From contig JAUNPS010000032.1 of NCBI GenBank assembly GCA_030536575.1, forward strand, positions 1-54,838: a stretch of DNA of 54,838 bases, in the 5' to 3' direction. Every line of letters begins with the position of its first letter. Position 1 is the first letter of the stretch. The DNA is from Eubacteriales bacterium (GTDB lineage Bacteria; Bacillota; Clostridia; Lachnospirales; Lachnospiraceae). This document shows, piece after piece, positions 1 through 8,209 of the stretch. The notes beneath the pieces were generated by a model. The model had not been told where the DNA came from. It was given only the letters and a program-made list of their open reading frames with translations, and ran no database searches. Both the position numbers and the translations under genes were made by a program.

Positions 1-780
1 TAGGCCCTGTTCTATGCCTTGTTTCAAACCTTTTTCTAATCCGCGCTGCATAGCCCTCCTTTCCGCTTCTTCTATCTCGTCTTGAAACAACTCTCGAATA
101 AAACTATCCATGCTCTCTTCCTCCTTAAACATTTCATAATTTGCATCAACAACAGCCCTAATGACCGATTCATATAAACGGTTTCGGTCATGTTTTTGAT
201 ATTCCGAAAACAGCTTGTCCACCAGAGAAGCACTCTCCAGATGATCAGTCAGGCTTCTCAGCCACGGGTTCTCCTCTTCCAAAAGCATCTCCGTCACAAT
301 AAACTGAATCGGAATCCGATCTCCTTTCACATAATAGATGCCTGGTTCGACCGCCTCGGTCTCATAGCCCAGTTCTTCCCGAAAATACTGGAACAATTTC
401 TCCGGATAGTGACTGCCTACCATCGTAATCGTCAGCTCCGTGATCGGGATACGGTTCTCTCCCGGCGCATCCGCCTTATAAAAGTAGGTGTAACCGTATA
501 TCTTAAAGAAATCGTCAACACCCATATAGTCTTTCGGACTCTTGTACTCCATAATATTGTACTTTCGAAAAATTCTTCCTATGTTTTTAAAAATCGGCAG
601 CTCTTTTTCCTTCTTGATGATCAGCGTGTCCATTCGCATGGGCTTTGTTCCAAGCTGATGCTCACTCTCAAAGATCAGATTCTCCGCTTCCTCTGCCAGT
701 TCGATCTGAATTCCTGCGAAAAATGCAGGATGCCACTGAAGCGCCTTTCTCGCCTTCCGCTTTTTTCGCTCTTCTTCCAT
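1..780 (-). CDS. Rpn/PD-(D/E)XK nuclease-family protein, 3' end outside window
   Basis: This frame stays open for 260 codons from an ATG at 780 to the window edge, so the C-terminus is missing. A GGAGG lies about 6 nt upstream of the ATG. The N-terminus is basic (MEEERKKRKARKALQ). The block RMDTLIIKK (about residues 50-58) followed by NIMEYKSPKDY (about 75-85) has the D...ExK spacing of the PD-(D/E)XK nuclease fold. It resembles the Rpn-type 'recombination-promoting nuclease / putative transposase' proteins that are numerous in Lachnospiraceae and related bacteria. The visible C-terminal part is highly charged and ends in a repetitive QRGLEKGLKQGIEQG segment, also typical of that family. The role of these proteins in clostridia is not settled; they may act on DNA as mobile or defence-related nucleases. 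The gene is single, with its own promoter about 180 bp upstream. Confidence 0.75.
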   Translation of the reverse strand, partial: MEEERKKRKARKALQWHPAFFAGIQIELAEEAENLIFESEHQLGTKPMRMDTLIIKKEKELPIFKNIGRIFRKYNIMEYKSPKDYMGVDDFFKIYGYTYFYKADAPGENRIPITELTITMVGSHYPEKLFQYFREELGYETEAVEPGIYYVKGDRIPIQFIVTEMLLEEENPWLRSLTDHLESASLVDKLFSEYQKHDRNRLYESVIRAVVDANYEMFKEEESMDSFIRELFQDEIEEAERRAMQRGLEKGLKQGIEQGL

Positions 781-805
781 CCAAAACCTCCTTTGATTCC
801 GTTTC

Positions 806-834
806 CAGGAGGTTCCGCTTATCGGAAACTCCTG
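806..834. repeat. Inverted repeat in the leader of the nuclease gene
   Basis: CAGGAG-g-TTCCG pairs with CGGAA-a-CTCCTG around a 5-nt loop. It lies just upstream of the ribosome-binding site of the minus-strand nuclease-like gene, between that gene and its promoter. It could fold in the leader RNA. There is no T-run, so it is not an intrinsic terminator. Confidence 0.5.
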
Positions 835-959
835 CTGTAAATGGGATTTCAAGCATGAATTTTCCGATAATAAGATGTGATTTCAGAACGCCGGCCGACA
901 CCTTTCGACAGGTTTCGAGCAGAACCGACACGGCAAAATAGAAAAATATGCTTTGTTTT

Positions 960-988
960 ATTATAGCATTGCAAAGTAAAACTGTAAA
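960..988 (-). promoter_or_regulatory. Sigma-A-type promoter for the nuclease-like gene
   Basis: Read on the minus strand, TTTACA (988-983) and TATAAT (965-960) are separated by 17 bp. Transcription would start near 953, giving a leader of about 170 nt that contains the inverted repeat at 806-834. The rest of 781-1042 shows no gene. Confidence 0.65.
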
Positions 989-1042
989 GTTCTTTTTTTA
1001 AAAAATTCTCGTTCTGTCTGAACAGTATCGTCCAATCTTCTC

Positions 1043-1071
1043 TTGCAAGAACCGCCATTGTCAGTTATAAT
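1043..1071 (+). promoter_or_regulatory. Sigma-A-type promoter for the cyclophilin gene
   Basis: TTGCAA (1043-1048) and TATAAT (1066-1071) are separated by 17 bp. The predicted start is about 50 nt before the ATG at 1127. This also argues against a longer reading frame starting at 1043, which would begin inside the -35 box. Confidence 0.75.
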
Positions 1072-1126
1072 AGACCCATCCGCAGTCTGCGGCCGACACG
1101 TCAAGAAAGAAAGGAAGAAACCAAAC

Positions 1127-1648
1127 ATGGCACAGAACCCAATCGTAACCATTACCATGGAAAACGGCGACACCATGAAAGCCGAGTTATACCCGGAAAT
1201 TGCACCAAACACTGTAAATAACTTCATCAGCCTCGTAAAGAAAGGCTTCTACGACGGCCTGATTTTCCACAGAGTCATCGAGGGCTTTATGATCCAGGGC
1301 GGCTGCCCGAACGGCACCGGCATGGGCGGCCCCGGCTACTCCATCAAAGGAGAATTTCTCCAGAACGGCTTCCCCAATTCCTTGCAGCACACGCCGGGCG
1401 TCCTCTCCATGGCCAGAGCCATGCATCCCAATTCCGCCGGCTCCCAGTTCTTCATCATGCATGAAACCTCCCCGCACCTGGACGGCTCCTACGCCGCTTT
1501 CGGCAAGGTAGCGGAAGGCCTGGATGTGGTGAATAAAATCGCCGGAACCGCTACGGATTACCAGGATCGTCCTTTGAGTCCCCAGGTGATCCGCTCCATG
1601 ACCGTGGAAACCTTTGGCGTGGAATATCCGGAACCGGAGAAATGCTGA
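1127..1648 (+). CDS. Peptidyl-prolyl cis-trans isomerase, cyclophilin type
   Basis: The 173-residue protein is a full-length single-domain cyclophilin that interconverts cis and trans prolyl bonds during protein folding. The catalytic segment FHRVIEGFMIQGG (about residues 48-60) carries the active-site arginine. It is followed by the substrate-binding blocks GPGYSIKGEF, LSMARAMHPNSAGSQFFI and LDGSYAAFGKV. There is no signal peptide, so it should act in the cytoplasm, like PpiB. The start at ATG 1127 is chosen because the family begins here and a GAAAGGAAG purine-rich site precedes it. An upstream in-frame extension would overlap the promoter. The gene is monocistronic and ends before a strong terminator at 1734-1763. 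Confidence 0.95.
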   Translation: MAQNPIVTITMENGDTMKAELYPEIAPNTVNNFISLVKKGFYDGLIFHRVIEGFMIQGGCPNGTGMGGPGYSIKGEFLQNGFPNSLQHTPGVLSMARAMHPNSAGSQFFIMHETSPHLDGSYAAFGKVAEGLDVVNKIAGTATDYQDRPLSPQVIRSMTVETFGVEYPEPEKC

Positions 1649-1733
1649 TCTTTTCGCTGCACCCTGCTTCGATTCGAACGAAGTAGGTGCCGTCAGGGCT
1701 TGGCTATCCGGTGTATTACGCGCATAAATACAG

Positions 1734-1763
1734 AAAAGGCAGGCTGCACGCCTGCCCTTTTTC
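1734..1763. terminator. Bidirectional intrinsic terminator between cyclophilin and aldolase genes
   Basis: A perfect 7-bp stem, GGCAGGC/GCCTGCC (1738-1744 and 1750-1756), with a 5-nt loop is flanked by AAAA on the left and CTTTTTC on the right. It can terminate the plus-strand cyclophilin transcript and, in the other direction, the aldolase gene ending at 1773. Confidence 0.85.
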
Positions 1764-1772
1764 TTTATTTCT

Positions 1773-2624
1773 TTAAAATGCCTTCCCGTCACATCCGCAT
1801 ACTTTCATTCTGCCCTTTACCAGCTCCGTCACGGCCGCCATTCCGACTTTCCCAAGAGCCTTCGGATCAAAGGTGTCCGGCTTTTCCGCCAGAAGCTTCT
1901 TGCCCGCGCCCGTATAAGCGGCGCGCAGCTCCGTCGCAAAATTCACTTTACAGATCCCCCGTTTTACGCAATCGCTGACGTCTTCATCCGTCAAGCCCGA
2001 AGCCCCGTGCAGTACCAGCGGGATATCCACGACCTTCCGAATCTCTGAAAGACGCTCTTTATCCAGTACCGGAGTGCCGATATAGAACCCATGTGCGGTT
2101 CCGATCGCCACCGCCAGAGAAGTGATTCCCGTCCGCTCCGCAAACTCCTTCGCTTCCTGGGGATCGGTATTCGTGTCTGCATCTGCCTCCAGATCGTCCT
2201 CTTTCCCGCCTACTTTTCCAAGTTCCGCTTCTACCGGGATACCGGCGGCCAGTCCTACATCTGCCACTTTCTTGCTGACTGCAATGTTCCCTTCGAAGTC
2301 TTCTTTCGAACCGTCGATCATGACGGAAGTATAACCGGCCTTGATGGCCTGAACAGCCAGTTCGAAGCTGCTGCCGTGATCCAGGTGTAAGCAAACCGGT
2401 ACGCTCGCCTTTTTCGCCTCTGCGGCAACGATGGCGGCATAGGTCTCCAGCGTGCCGTATTTCACGGTCGACGGCGTGGTCTGCAGCATGACCGGAGCCT
2501 TTAACTCCTCAGCGGCTGCGATGACCGCTTTCACCATTTCCATGTTTTCCACATTAAAAGCGCCTACGGCATAGCCGCCTTTCTGGGCTTTTTCCAGCAT
2601 TTCTTTCGATGTTACTAAGGGCAT
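1773..2624 (-). CDS. Class II ketose-bisphosphate aldolase (fructose- or tagatose-bisphosphate)
   Basis: This 283-residue protein is a class II, zinc-dependent aldolase that splits a ketose 1,6-bisphosphate into dihydroxyacetone phosphate and glyceraldehyde 3-phosphate. HLDHG places the catalytic aspartate at D82 and zinc ligand histidines at H80/H83. Further conserved blocks are SVMIDGS, EAELGKVGGKED, AIGTAHGFY (second zinc histidine) and LHGASGL (third). The length and N-terminus (GGYAVGAFNVENMEM) fit the short GatY/KbaY/FbaA branch, so substrate preference between fructose and tagatose cannot be fixed from sequence. A GGAGGAATC site precedes ATG 2624. It is a single gene with its own promoter and an operator-like palindrome. 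Confidence 0.93.
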   Translation of the reverse strand: MPLVTSKEMLEKAQKGGYAVGAFNVENMEMVKAVIAAAEELKAPVMLQTTPSTVKYGTLETYAAIVAAEAKKASVPVCLHLDHGSSFELAVQAIKAGYTSVMIDGSKEDFEGNIAVSKKVADVGLAAGIPVEAELGKVGGKEDDLEADADTNTDPQEAKEFAERTGITSLAVAIGTAHGFYIGTPVLDKERLSEIRKVVDIPLVLHGASGLTDEDVSDCVKRGICKVNFATELRAAYTGAGKKLLAEKPDTFDPKALGKVGMAAVTELVKGRMKVCGCDGKAF

Positions 2625-2746
2625 AATCTGATTCCTCCTGTTTTTTAGGCTCCTGGGTTACTCAGTGACGGCAGACCGGACAACACGTAATCCTGCCAGG
2701 CCGGGTGCTCTTTTTCCTTCGTCCGCCTGCGTAATTTCTAACCCCG

Positions 2747-2775
2747 ATTATACGCCAGAATTTTCATTTTGTCTA
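2747..2775 (-). promoter_or_regulatory. Promoter for the aldolase gene
   Basis: On the minus strand TAGACA (2775-2770) and TATAAT (2752-2747) are separated by 17 bp. The leader to the ATG at 2624 is about 115 nt. The -35 box lies inside the palindrome at 2762-2787. Confidence 0.65.
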
Positions 2776-2787
2776 CACAAAATGAAA
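2762..2787. promoter_or_regulatory. Operator-like palindrome over the aldolase -35 region
   Basis: Two perfect 11-bp arms (TTTCATTTTGT and ACAAAATGAAA) flank a 4-bp centre. The repeat covers the -35 element of the aldolase promoter and sits between it and the end of the nfo gene. It lacks a T-run for termination, so a repressor or activator site is the more likely reading. Confidence 0.5.
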
Positions 2788-2795
2788 CGGTTCGC

Positions 2796-3641
2796 TCATT
2801 TTTCTCCGCTGCCGGATGCGGCATCCCGGAGCAGTGCAATCTCCTCCGCCCATCCTGCGTCGTCATTGGGCGTCTCCAAAACAAACGGAAGGCCCTGCAG
2901 CGCCGGATGCCGCGCGACTGCCTTCAAAGCCTCCAGGCCAATGCATCCTTCTCCGATTTTCGCATGGCGGTCTTTATGGCTTCCCAGCCCGTTCATGCTG
3001 TCATTGATATGGACTGCTTTCAGCCGCTCCAGGCCGATCTTCTGATCGAATTCTTCGATAACCTGATCCAGACTACCCACAATGTCATAGCCGCCGTCCC
3101 AAATGTGGCAGGTATCCAGGCAGACGCCCATTTTCTCCGAAAGCTCCACCCGGTCTAAAATTGCCCGGATCTCTTCGAAATTCCGCCCTACTTCCGAGCC
3201 CTTTCCGGCCATGGTCTCCAGGAGAACTATGGTGGTTTGCTCCTGTTTCAGCGAATGGTTCAGAAGTTCTGCAATCAGGCGGATTCCTTCCTCGCTGCCC
3301 TGTCCCACGTGGCTTCCCGGATGGAAATTGTAATAATTGCCGGGCGTATATTCCATGCGTGCCAAGTCCTCTGCGAAAGCGCGGAATGCAAAGTCCCGCA
3401 CCTCTGGCTTTGCGCCGCAGGCATTCAAAGTATAGGGCGCATGGGCCACAATTTTCCCGAATTTGTGCTCCTCCGCCAGCTTTAAAAATTTTTTGACGTC
3501 TGTTTCGTCGATTGGCTTTGCATTTCCGCCCCGCGGGTTCCGTGTAAAAAATGCAAAGGTGTCTGCGCCAAGCTTCAGCGCCTGTTTTCCCATGGCTTCA
3601 TAGCCTTTCGCAGATGATATGTGGCTTCCTATGTAAATCAT
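2796..3641 (-). CDS. nfo: Endonuclease IV (AP endonuclease)
   Basis: The 281-residue protein is deoxyribonuclease IV, which nicks DNA 5' to abasic sites during base-excision repair using a trinuclear zinc centre. Family signatures are all present in order: [87 protein letters not shown] and LETPNDD. They supply the zinc-binding His, Asp and Glu residues. The start is ATG 3641, which has GGAG 7 nt upstream and matches the family N-terminus. A longer in-frame extension to 3725 is rejected. The length is normal. It is transcribed alone and ends just before the aldolase promoter. Confidence 0.95.
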   Translation of the reverse strand: MIYIGSHISSAKGYEAMGKQALKLGADTFAFFTRNPRGGNAKPIDETDVKKFLKLAEEHKFGKIVAHAPYTLNACGAKPEVRDFAFRAFAEDLARMEYTPGNYYNFHPGSHVGQGSEEGIRLIAELLNHSLKQEQTTIVLLETMAGKGSEVGRNFEEIRAILDRVELSEKMGVCLDTCHIWDGGYDIVGSLDQVIEEFDQKIGLERLKAVHINDSMNGLGSHKDRHAKIGEGCIGLEALKAVARHPALQGLPFVLETPNDDAGWAEEIALLRDAASGSGEK

Positions 3642-3764
3642 TCTTAACTCCTTTCGTTTTCTTTCTTCTATCACGATTCGCGCCTTCGGCATTTGCTGCT
3701 GCTCTGCGGCTATTGTGACCGTCATTCGCCGCTCGCCGATAAGAAGAAAGCTTCCTGTGCGCTC

Positions 3765-3793
3765 ATTATATCATAGGAAGCATTGGGTTGCCA
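3765..3793 (-). promoter_or_regulatory. Probable promoter for nfo
   Basis: A perfect TATAAT lies on the minus strand at 3770-3765. The matching -35 position (3793-3788) reads TGGCAA, a weak match. It is divergent from, and adjacent to, the plus-strand promoter at 3818-3846. Confidence 0.4.
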
Positions 3794-3817
3794 GCCTGCA
3801 TTTTCTTTCGAAAATAC

Positions 3818-3846
3818 TTGGCATGGAACAGCCTGGCATTTATAAT
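3818..3846 (+). promoter_or_regulatory. Promoter for the GDSL esterase gene
   Basis: TTGGCA (3818-3823) and TATAAT (3841-3846) are separated by 17 bp, with the start codon about 35 bp downstream. Confidence 0.7.
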
Positions 3847-3881
3847 GAACTTAATGAAGGGATTTTGAAGGAGAAATGCGT

Positions 3882-4484
3882 ATGAACCGACTCGTTTTCC
3901 TCGGTGACAGCATCACCGATTCGAACCATCTCTGGCTCGCCGACGGCCGCGGCCTGGGAGATGGCTACGTGCATTACCTTGCAGAAAAGTTAGAAGAAAG
4001 GGAGCCGTCGATCCGCATCTGGAACAAAGGGCAGGATGGTTTTACGTCCGCGGCGGTTTTACGCTCTCTGGATTTTAATTGCTTGAAACTGCGTCCGGAT
4101 ACGGTAAGCCTGCTCATTGGGGTCAATGATGTGGCTGTGGCAAAAAGCGGGACTGGTTCGCTGGAATCTTTAGGGTTTCGGGAGCAGATCCATGAAATTT
4201 TGGAGCGGATCTTGGAATGCGGTACAGAGCGGATTTTCTGTATGGGGCCTTTTCTGTTTTCTTCGCCCCAGAAATTTTGCTCCTGGTTTCCGGATATTAA
4301 AAAAGCGGAAGATTTATTCTGGCAGGAGGCCGAGTTCTTCCATCTTCCGTTTCTGCCGCTTCATGAGACTTTAAATCAGGCTGCCGCGCAGTTTGGCATA
4401 CACGCAGTCACAACGGACGGGATTCATTTAACGTCTCTGGGCCATCAGCTCCTCGCGGAACTCTGGATGGCGCATTTTCTGTAA
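3882..4484 (+). CDS. SGNH/GDSL-type esterase
   Basis: The roughly 200-residue protein is a small SGNH-hydrolase. Block I FLGDSITDS carries the nucleophilic serine, IGVND is the block III oxyanion asparagine region, and DGIHLT supplies the catalytic Asp and His of block V near the C-terminus. Members hydrolyse acyl or acetyl esters on lipids, sugars or peptidoglycan; the substrate is not evident here. No signal peptide is seen, so it is probably cytoplasmic. Two ATGs are possible. ATG 3882 is preferred because AAGGAG (3868-3873) stands 8 nt away, whereas ATG 3876 is only 2 nt from it. It converges on the ribosomal operon terminator. Confidence 0.9.
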   Translation: MNRLVFLGDSITDSNHLWLADGRGLGDGYVHYLAEKLEEREPSIRIWNKGQDGFTSAAVLRSLDFNCLKLRPDTVSLLIGVNDVAVAKSGTGSLESLGFREQIHEILERILECGTERIFCMGPFLFSSPQKFCSWFPDIKKAEDLFWQEAEFFHLPFLPLHETLNQAAAQFGIHAVTTDGIHLTSLGHQLLAELWMAHFL

Positions 4485-4528
4485 TTCATAGGGCAAAAAT
4501 GTTCTGCAATCGATATCATCCTGGATGC

Positions 4529-4561
4529 AAAAAGGCTGCCGGAAACGAAAATCCAGCAGCC
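4529..4561 (-). terminator. Intrinsic terminator after rplQ
   Basis: On the minus strand, a 9-bp stem (GGCTGCTGG/CCGGCAGCC, one G-U pair) is followed by TTTTT. It ends the rpmJ-rplQ transcription unit. Confidence 0.85.
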
Positions 4562-4573
4562 TCTCATTTTCTC

Positions 4574-5110
4574 TTATACCAGCTCGATCAATACTTCCAT
4601 CGCGCCGTCACCACGACGCTGGCCGATCTTCACGATTCTGGTGTAACCGCCATTGCGGTCTGCATACTTCGGAGCGATCTCGGTAAACAGCTTGTCTACC
4701 ATGTCTACTTCCTTGGTGTTTTTCTTCTTTCCGGCAGCTTCGGTCGGAACTTCTTTTACCGGGTACAGAACCTTCAGCATCTGTCTTCTTGCGTGCAGTC
4801 TGGAGGGCGCGTCTTTCTTGATCTCTTTCTGTACTTCATCGTATACGGTTACTTTCTTGCCGTCTACAACTTCTTTTACGCGCTTGCCGTCTTTGTCCTT
4901 GCGGGCAACTTTGGCGGTAACGGTAACGGTTTCGTAGTTGTCTTTTTCACGAACCGCCATCGCGATCAGGCCTTCCGCAACTTTGCGGATTTCTTTTGCC
5001 TTCTGCTCGGTGGTGCGGATTTTTCCGTGATATAAAAGAGCGGTAACCTGACTGCGGATCAGGGCCTTTCTCTGGCTTGCAGTTCTGCTAAGTTTTCTAT
5101 AACCTGCCAT
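4574..5110 (-). CDS. rplQ: 50S ribosomal protein L17
   Basis: L17 is the last gene of the operon. It starts [21 protein letters not shown], the family N-terminus, with an AGGAAAAAGAA purine-rich site just upstream; the in-frame extension to 5137 is rejected. The protein has 178 residues, clearly longer than the roughly 115-130 residues of most L17. The extra material is a Lys/Glu/Val-rich insertion at about residues 65-125, between the conserved AVREKDNYE region and the [14 protein letters not shown] core. Long L17 forms occur in some Clostridia, so this is probably lineage-specific rather than an error. Confidence 0.96.
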   Translation of the reverse strand: MAGYRKLSRTASQRKALIRSQVTALLYHGKIRTTEQKAKEIRKVAEGLIAMAVREKDNYETVTVTAKVARKDKDGKRVKEVVDGKKVTVYDEVQKEIKKDAPSRLHARRQMLKVLYPVKEVPTEAAGKKKNTKEVDMVDKLFTEIAPKYADRNGGYTRIVKIGQRRGDGAMEVLIELV

Positions 5111-5190
5111 TTTCTTTTTCCTCCATTTGTGGAACACTCCGGAATGCTCTTCGGGCTTACTTCCGGAATGCTTTGTTTTCCATAAATTGT

Positions 5191-5283
5191 GATTATTCGT
5201 CGCTGGAATCCAGCGGAACCTTCCCGAACGTTAGCAGTTCGGGAAGTATCACCCTATCGACTATTCGTCGCTGGGATTTAGCT
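5191..5283. repeat. Near-duplicate of the rpoA 3' end plus a hairpin in the rpoA-rplQ gap
   Basis: The rpoA end at 5263-5280 (ATTCGTCGCTGGGATTTAGC on the plus strand) is repeated with 3 mismatches at 5194-5213 (ATTCGTCGCTGGAATCCAGC). Read on the minus strand, the copy again spells a tail ending SSDE-stop. Between the copies is a perfect 9-bp hairpin, TTCCCGAAC/GTTCGGGAA (5221-5229 and 5237-5245), with a 7-nt loop and no T-run. The hairpin could attenuate transcription or stabilise mRNA between rpoA and rplQ. Confidence 0.6.
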
Positions 5284-6220
5284 GTAACCCCAACTCTTTC
5301 AACTTCCCTAATACTTCTTCCAGGGATTTTCTTCCCAGATTCCGAACCTTCATCATATCGTCAGAGGTTCTGTTGCACAGTTCCTCAACGGTATTGATCC
5401 CGGCCCGTTTCAGGCAGTTGTAGGAACGAACCGACAGCTCCAGCTCGTCGATGTTCATTTCCAATACTTTTTCTTTCTCGTTATCTTCTTTCTCGATCAT
5501 GACTTCTGCAGATTTCGCATTCTCTGACAGGTCGATGAACAGATTCAGATGTACGCTTAATACCTTTGCTGCCAGGCTGACTGCCTCATCCGGAGCCAGC
5601 GTGCCGTTCGTATAGACATCAAGGGTCAGCTTGTCATAATCGGTAATCTGACCGACACGGGTATTTTCCACGCTCAGATTTACGCGCTCAACCGGTGTAT
5701 AGATCGAATCCACCGCGATCACGCCAATCGGCATGTCCTCCGTCTTACCCTTCTCAGCGCTTACATAACCTCTGCCTTTGGTAATGGTCAGCTCCATGTA
5801 CAGCTTGCTGTCAGCGCCGCCGTTTAACGTGGCAATGACCTGATCCGGGTTCAAAATCTCGATATCCTGATCCGCCTGGATGTCGGCGCCGGTCACAACG
5901 CCTTCCCCTTCGAATTCGATATAGGCAACCTTGGCTTCGTTTGTCTCACTGGAGTTTTTGATGGCCAGCGATTTGAGGTTCATAATAATTTCAGTGACAT
6001 CTTCCTTAACACCAGGAATGGAACTGAATTCATGCAGTACACCTTCGATTTTTACCTGGCTGACAGCGGCTCCCGGCAGCGAAGAGAGCATAATTCTCCG
6101 CAGAGAATTTCCCAGAGTTGTACCATAGCCTCTCTCCAGCGGTTCACAGACAAATCTTCCGTATTTTTTATCCTCTGAAATTTCAGCTATCTCAATTTTC
6201 GGTTTGTTAAAATCGAACAC
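5261..6220 (-). CDS. rpoA: DNA-directed RNA polymerase subunit alpha
   Basis: The 319-residue alpha subunit is complete. The N-terminal assembly domain (about 1-230) includes [20 protein letters not shown]. An acidic linker (about 235-250) leads to the C-terminal domain (about 250-315) with [21 protein letters not shown] and [13 protein letters not shown], the helices that contact UP-element DNA and activators. The start is GTG, with an AGGAGGGG site 7 nt upstream, and the product begins [10 protein letters not shown]. It lies between rpsD and rplQ, as in nearly all Firmicutes. Confidence 0.98.
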   Translation of the reverse strand: MFDFNKPKIEIAEISEDKKYGRFVCEPLERGYGTTLGNSLRRIMLSSLPGAAVSQVKIEGVLHEFSSIPGVKEDVTEIIMNLKSLAIKNSSETNEAKVAYIEFEGEGVVTGADIQADQDIEILNPDQVIATLNGGADSKLYMELTITKGRGYVSAEKGKTEDMPIGVIAVDSIYTPVERVNLSVENTRVGQITDYDKLTLDVYTNGTLAPDEAVSLAAKVLSVHLNLFIDLSENAKSAEVMIEKEDNEKEKVLEMNIDELELSVRSYNCLKRAGINTVEELCNRTSDDMMKVRNLGRKSLEEVLGKLKELGLQLNPSDE

Positions 6221-6275
6221 TTCTATGCCCCTCCTTTTGGGTTTCCATGGTTTGAGGGTAACGATCTCACTTTAA

Positions 6276-6869
6276 TTATTTGGAATACAGCTCGACGATC
6301 AGCATTTCGTTTACCGGAACGTCGATGGCTTCTCTTGCCGGAGTTTCCTTTACGGTGCCTTTCAGGTTTTCCTGATCCGCTTCCAGCCATTCCGGAACCA
6401 GTCTTGCGCCGGTTACTTCCAGAATGTCTTTGTATCTCTGAGAGCCTTTGGCTTTTTCTTTGATTTCGACAACGTCGCCTGCTTTTACCAGGTAGGACGG
6501 AATGTTTACGCATTTGCCGTTTACCAGGACGTGCTTGTGGTCAACGATCTGTCTTGCTTCTTTTCTGGTTCTGGCGAAGCCCAGACGGAAGATGACGTTA
6601 TCCAGTCTGGTTTCCAGCATAACCATCAGGTTTGTACCGGTCATGCCCGGCATTTTTTCCGCTTTTTCGTAGTAGTTGCGGAACGGTTTTTCCAGAACGC
6701 CGTAGATGAATTTTGCTTTCTGTTTTTCTCTGAGCTGTAAGCCGTACTCGCTTACTTTCCGGTTTGCTCTTTTTAATTCTCTGGTAGATTTTTTATCAAT
6801 GCCCAGGTAGATCGGATCTAAGCCCAGGGATCTGCATCTTTTAAGAACAGGAACTCTGTTTACTGCCAT
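6276..6869 (-). CDS. rpsD: 30S ribosomal protein S4
   Basis: The 197-residue protein is the primary 16S rRNA-binding protein S4, which in many bacteria also represses its own operon. The N-terminal domain is followed by the S4 RNA-binding domain (about 87-150, ETRLDNVIFRLGFARTRKEARQIVDHKHVLVNGK). Only one cysteine is present near the N-terminus, so this is the zinc-free form rather than the four-cysteine form. GGAGG precedes the ATG, and spacing to rpsK is 16 bp. Confidence 0.98.
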   Translation of the reverse strand: MAVNRVPVLKRCRSLGLDPIYLGIDKKSTRELKRANRKVSEYGLQLREKQKAKFIYGVLEKPFRNYYEKAEKMPGMTGTNLMVMLETRLDNVIFRLGFARTRKEARQIVDHKHVLVNGKCVNIPSYLVKAGDVVEIKEKAKGSQRYKDILEVTGARLVPEWLEADQENLKGTVKETPAREAIDVPVNEMLIVELYSK

Positions 6870-6885
6870 CTTTTTATCCTCCTAA

Positions 6886-7281
6886 TTAGACTCTTCTGCG
6901 TTTTGGCGGGCGGCAGCCGTTGTGCGGCACCGGGGTTACGTCACGGATGCTGGTTACTTCCAGGCCGCATGCCTGAAGTGCACGGATCGCTGCTTCACGT
7001 CCGGAACCCGGACCTTTTACCATAACGTCTACAGTCTTAAGACCATGAACAAGAGCTGCTTTGGTAGCAGTTTCTGCTGCCATCTGAGCTGCATACGGAG
7101 TAGATTTCCTTGAACCTCTAAATCCCAGACCACCGGCACTTGCCCAGGATAATGCGTTTCCTTCTGCATCGGTCAGGGTGACGATGGTGTTATTGAAGGA
7201 CGACTGGATATGTGCCTGTCCGCGTTCAACGTTTTTCTTTACGCGCTTTTTTGTCACTTTTTTCGCAACTTTTTTAGCCAT
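6886..7281 (-). CDS. rpsK: 30S ribosomal protein S11
   Basis: The 131-residue protein is S11 of the 30S platform. A lysine-rich N-terminal tail ([16 protein letters not shown]) precedes the conserved core: [47 protein letters not shown], and the C-terminus [17 protein letters not shown]. Length and gene order (rpsM-rpsK-rpsD) are standard. Confidence 0.98.
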   Translation of the reverse strand: MAKKVAKKVTKKRVKKNVERGQAHIQSSFNNTIVTLTDAEGNALSWASAGGLGFRGSRKSTPYAAQMAAETATKAALVHGLKTVDVMVKGPGSGREAAIRALQACGLEVTSIRDVTPVPHNGCRPPKRRRV

Positions 7282-7317
7282 ATTAAACTAACCTACTTTC
7301 TCGAATTATCTTCCTAT

Positions 7318-7686
7318 TTATTTTTTCTTGTTAGCAACAGTTCTCTTCGGGCCTTTTCTGGTTCTGGCGTTGGTCTTGGTCTTCTGACCACGAACCGGAA
7401 GGCCTTTACGGTGACGGATACCTCTGTAGCATCCGATTTCCTGCAGTCTCTTGATGTTCAGCGCAACTTCTCTTCTCAGATCACCTTCTACGGTGTATTC
7501 GGAGTCGATGACGTCACGGATTCTGGATACTTCTTCGTCGGTCAGATCTCTGACACGGGTATCCGGATTTACGTTTGCTTTTTCCAGGATTTTTCCTGCG
7601 CTTACTCTACCGATTCCATAGATGTAAGTTAAGCCGATTTCTACACGTTTTTCTCTTGGTAAGTCTACACCAGCAATACGAGCCAT
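7318..7686 (-). CDS. rpsM: 30S ribosomal protein S13
   Basis: The 122-residue protein is S13 of the 30S head. It begins [26 protein letters not shown] and ends in the basic tRNA-contacting tail [18 protein letters not shown]. The start at 7686 has GGAGG about 6 nt upstream and matches the family; an upstream in-frame extension is noncoding. A 326-bp gap separates it from rpmJ, longer than usual. Confidence 0.97.
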   Translation of the reverse strand: MARIAGVDLPREKRVEIGLTYIYGIGRVSAGKILEKANVNPDTRVRDLTDEEVSRIRDVIDSEYTVEGDLRREVALNIKRLQEIGCYRGIRHRKGLPVRGQKTKTNARTRKGPKRTVANKKK

Positions 7687-8012
7687 GTATTTTTCCTCCA
7701 CTTTTCTGTAAGACAGCGCAGTTTTGCAGCCCGTGCGGGATGGCACGTCTGAAATGTTGTGCGAAATTACGCTTCTTATATTATATTGTCCCAAATTGAG
7801 GCTGCGTGAATGGGATTCCGCAACCCAGCCGGAATACGGTACGCTTCCGGCCTTTCCGTATCATCCCGGTATGATGGATGATCCGGTACTTAAGCAATAT
7901 ACGACGAATCGGTAAACGAATAATCATATATTGTTATCAGTATGACAACACCGCCTGGTGGTTCATACTGCAGCCGCATCAAAGTTTACACATAACAGGT
8001 TTTCGTGGGGGA
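7687..8012 (-). other. Long structured spacer between rpmJ and rpsM
   Basis: No gene is seen in these 326 bp. It holds a 7-bp perfect hairpin GCCGGAA/TTCCGGC (7828-7834 and 7845-7851). A larger hairpin at 7938-7970 has arms CAGTATGA/TCATACTG and an inner CACC/GGTG. A minus-strand TATAAT near 7780 lacks a good -35. Neither hairpin has a T-run. The spacer may be a leader for autoregulation of rpsM-rpsK-rpsD-rpoA, for example by S4, but that is inference. Confidence 0.4.
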
Positions 8013-8126
8013 TTAGCCCTGGCGCTGTTTGTGTTTCGGGTTTTCACAGATGATTCTGATACTGCCCTTTCTCTTAATGACTTTGCACTTTTCGCAAATT
8101 GGTTTAACAGATGAACGAACCTTCAT
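8013..8126 (-). CDS. rpmJ: 50S ribosomal protein L36
   Basis: A 37-residue protein is encoded from ATG 8126, with AAAGGAGG about 7 nt upstream. It begins [21 protein letters not shown] and ends [11 protein letters not shown]. The ligand set C11, C14, C27 and H32 identifies the zinc-binding form of L36. In most Firmicutes rpmJ directly follows infA; here infA lies 20 kb away at 28051-28269. Confidence 0.97.
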   Translation of the reverse strand: MKVRSSVKPICEKCKVIKRKGSIRIICENPKHKQRQG

Positions 8127-8209
8127 GGTAATCCTCCTTTCCTGCTTTTGCACCCTTTTGGGCATATTAAGGCACAAAAAAATAAGCCTTCACAAAAAGT
8201 TCGACTCAC

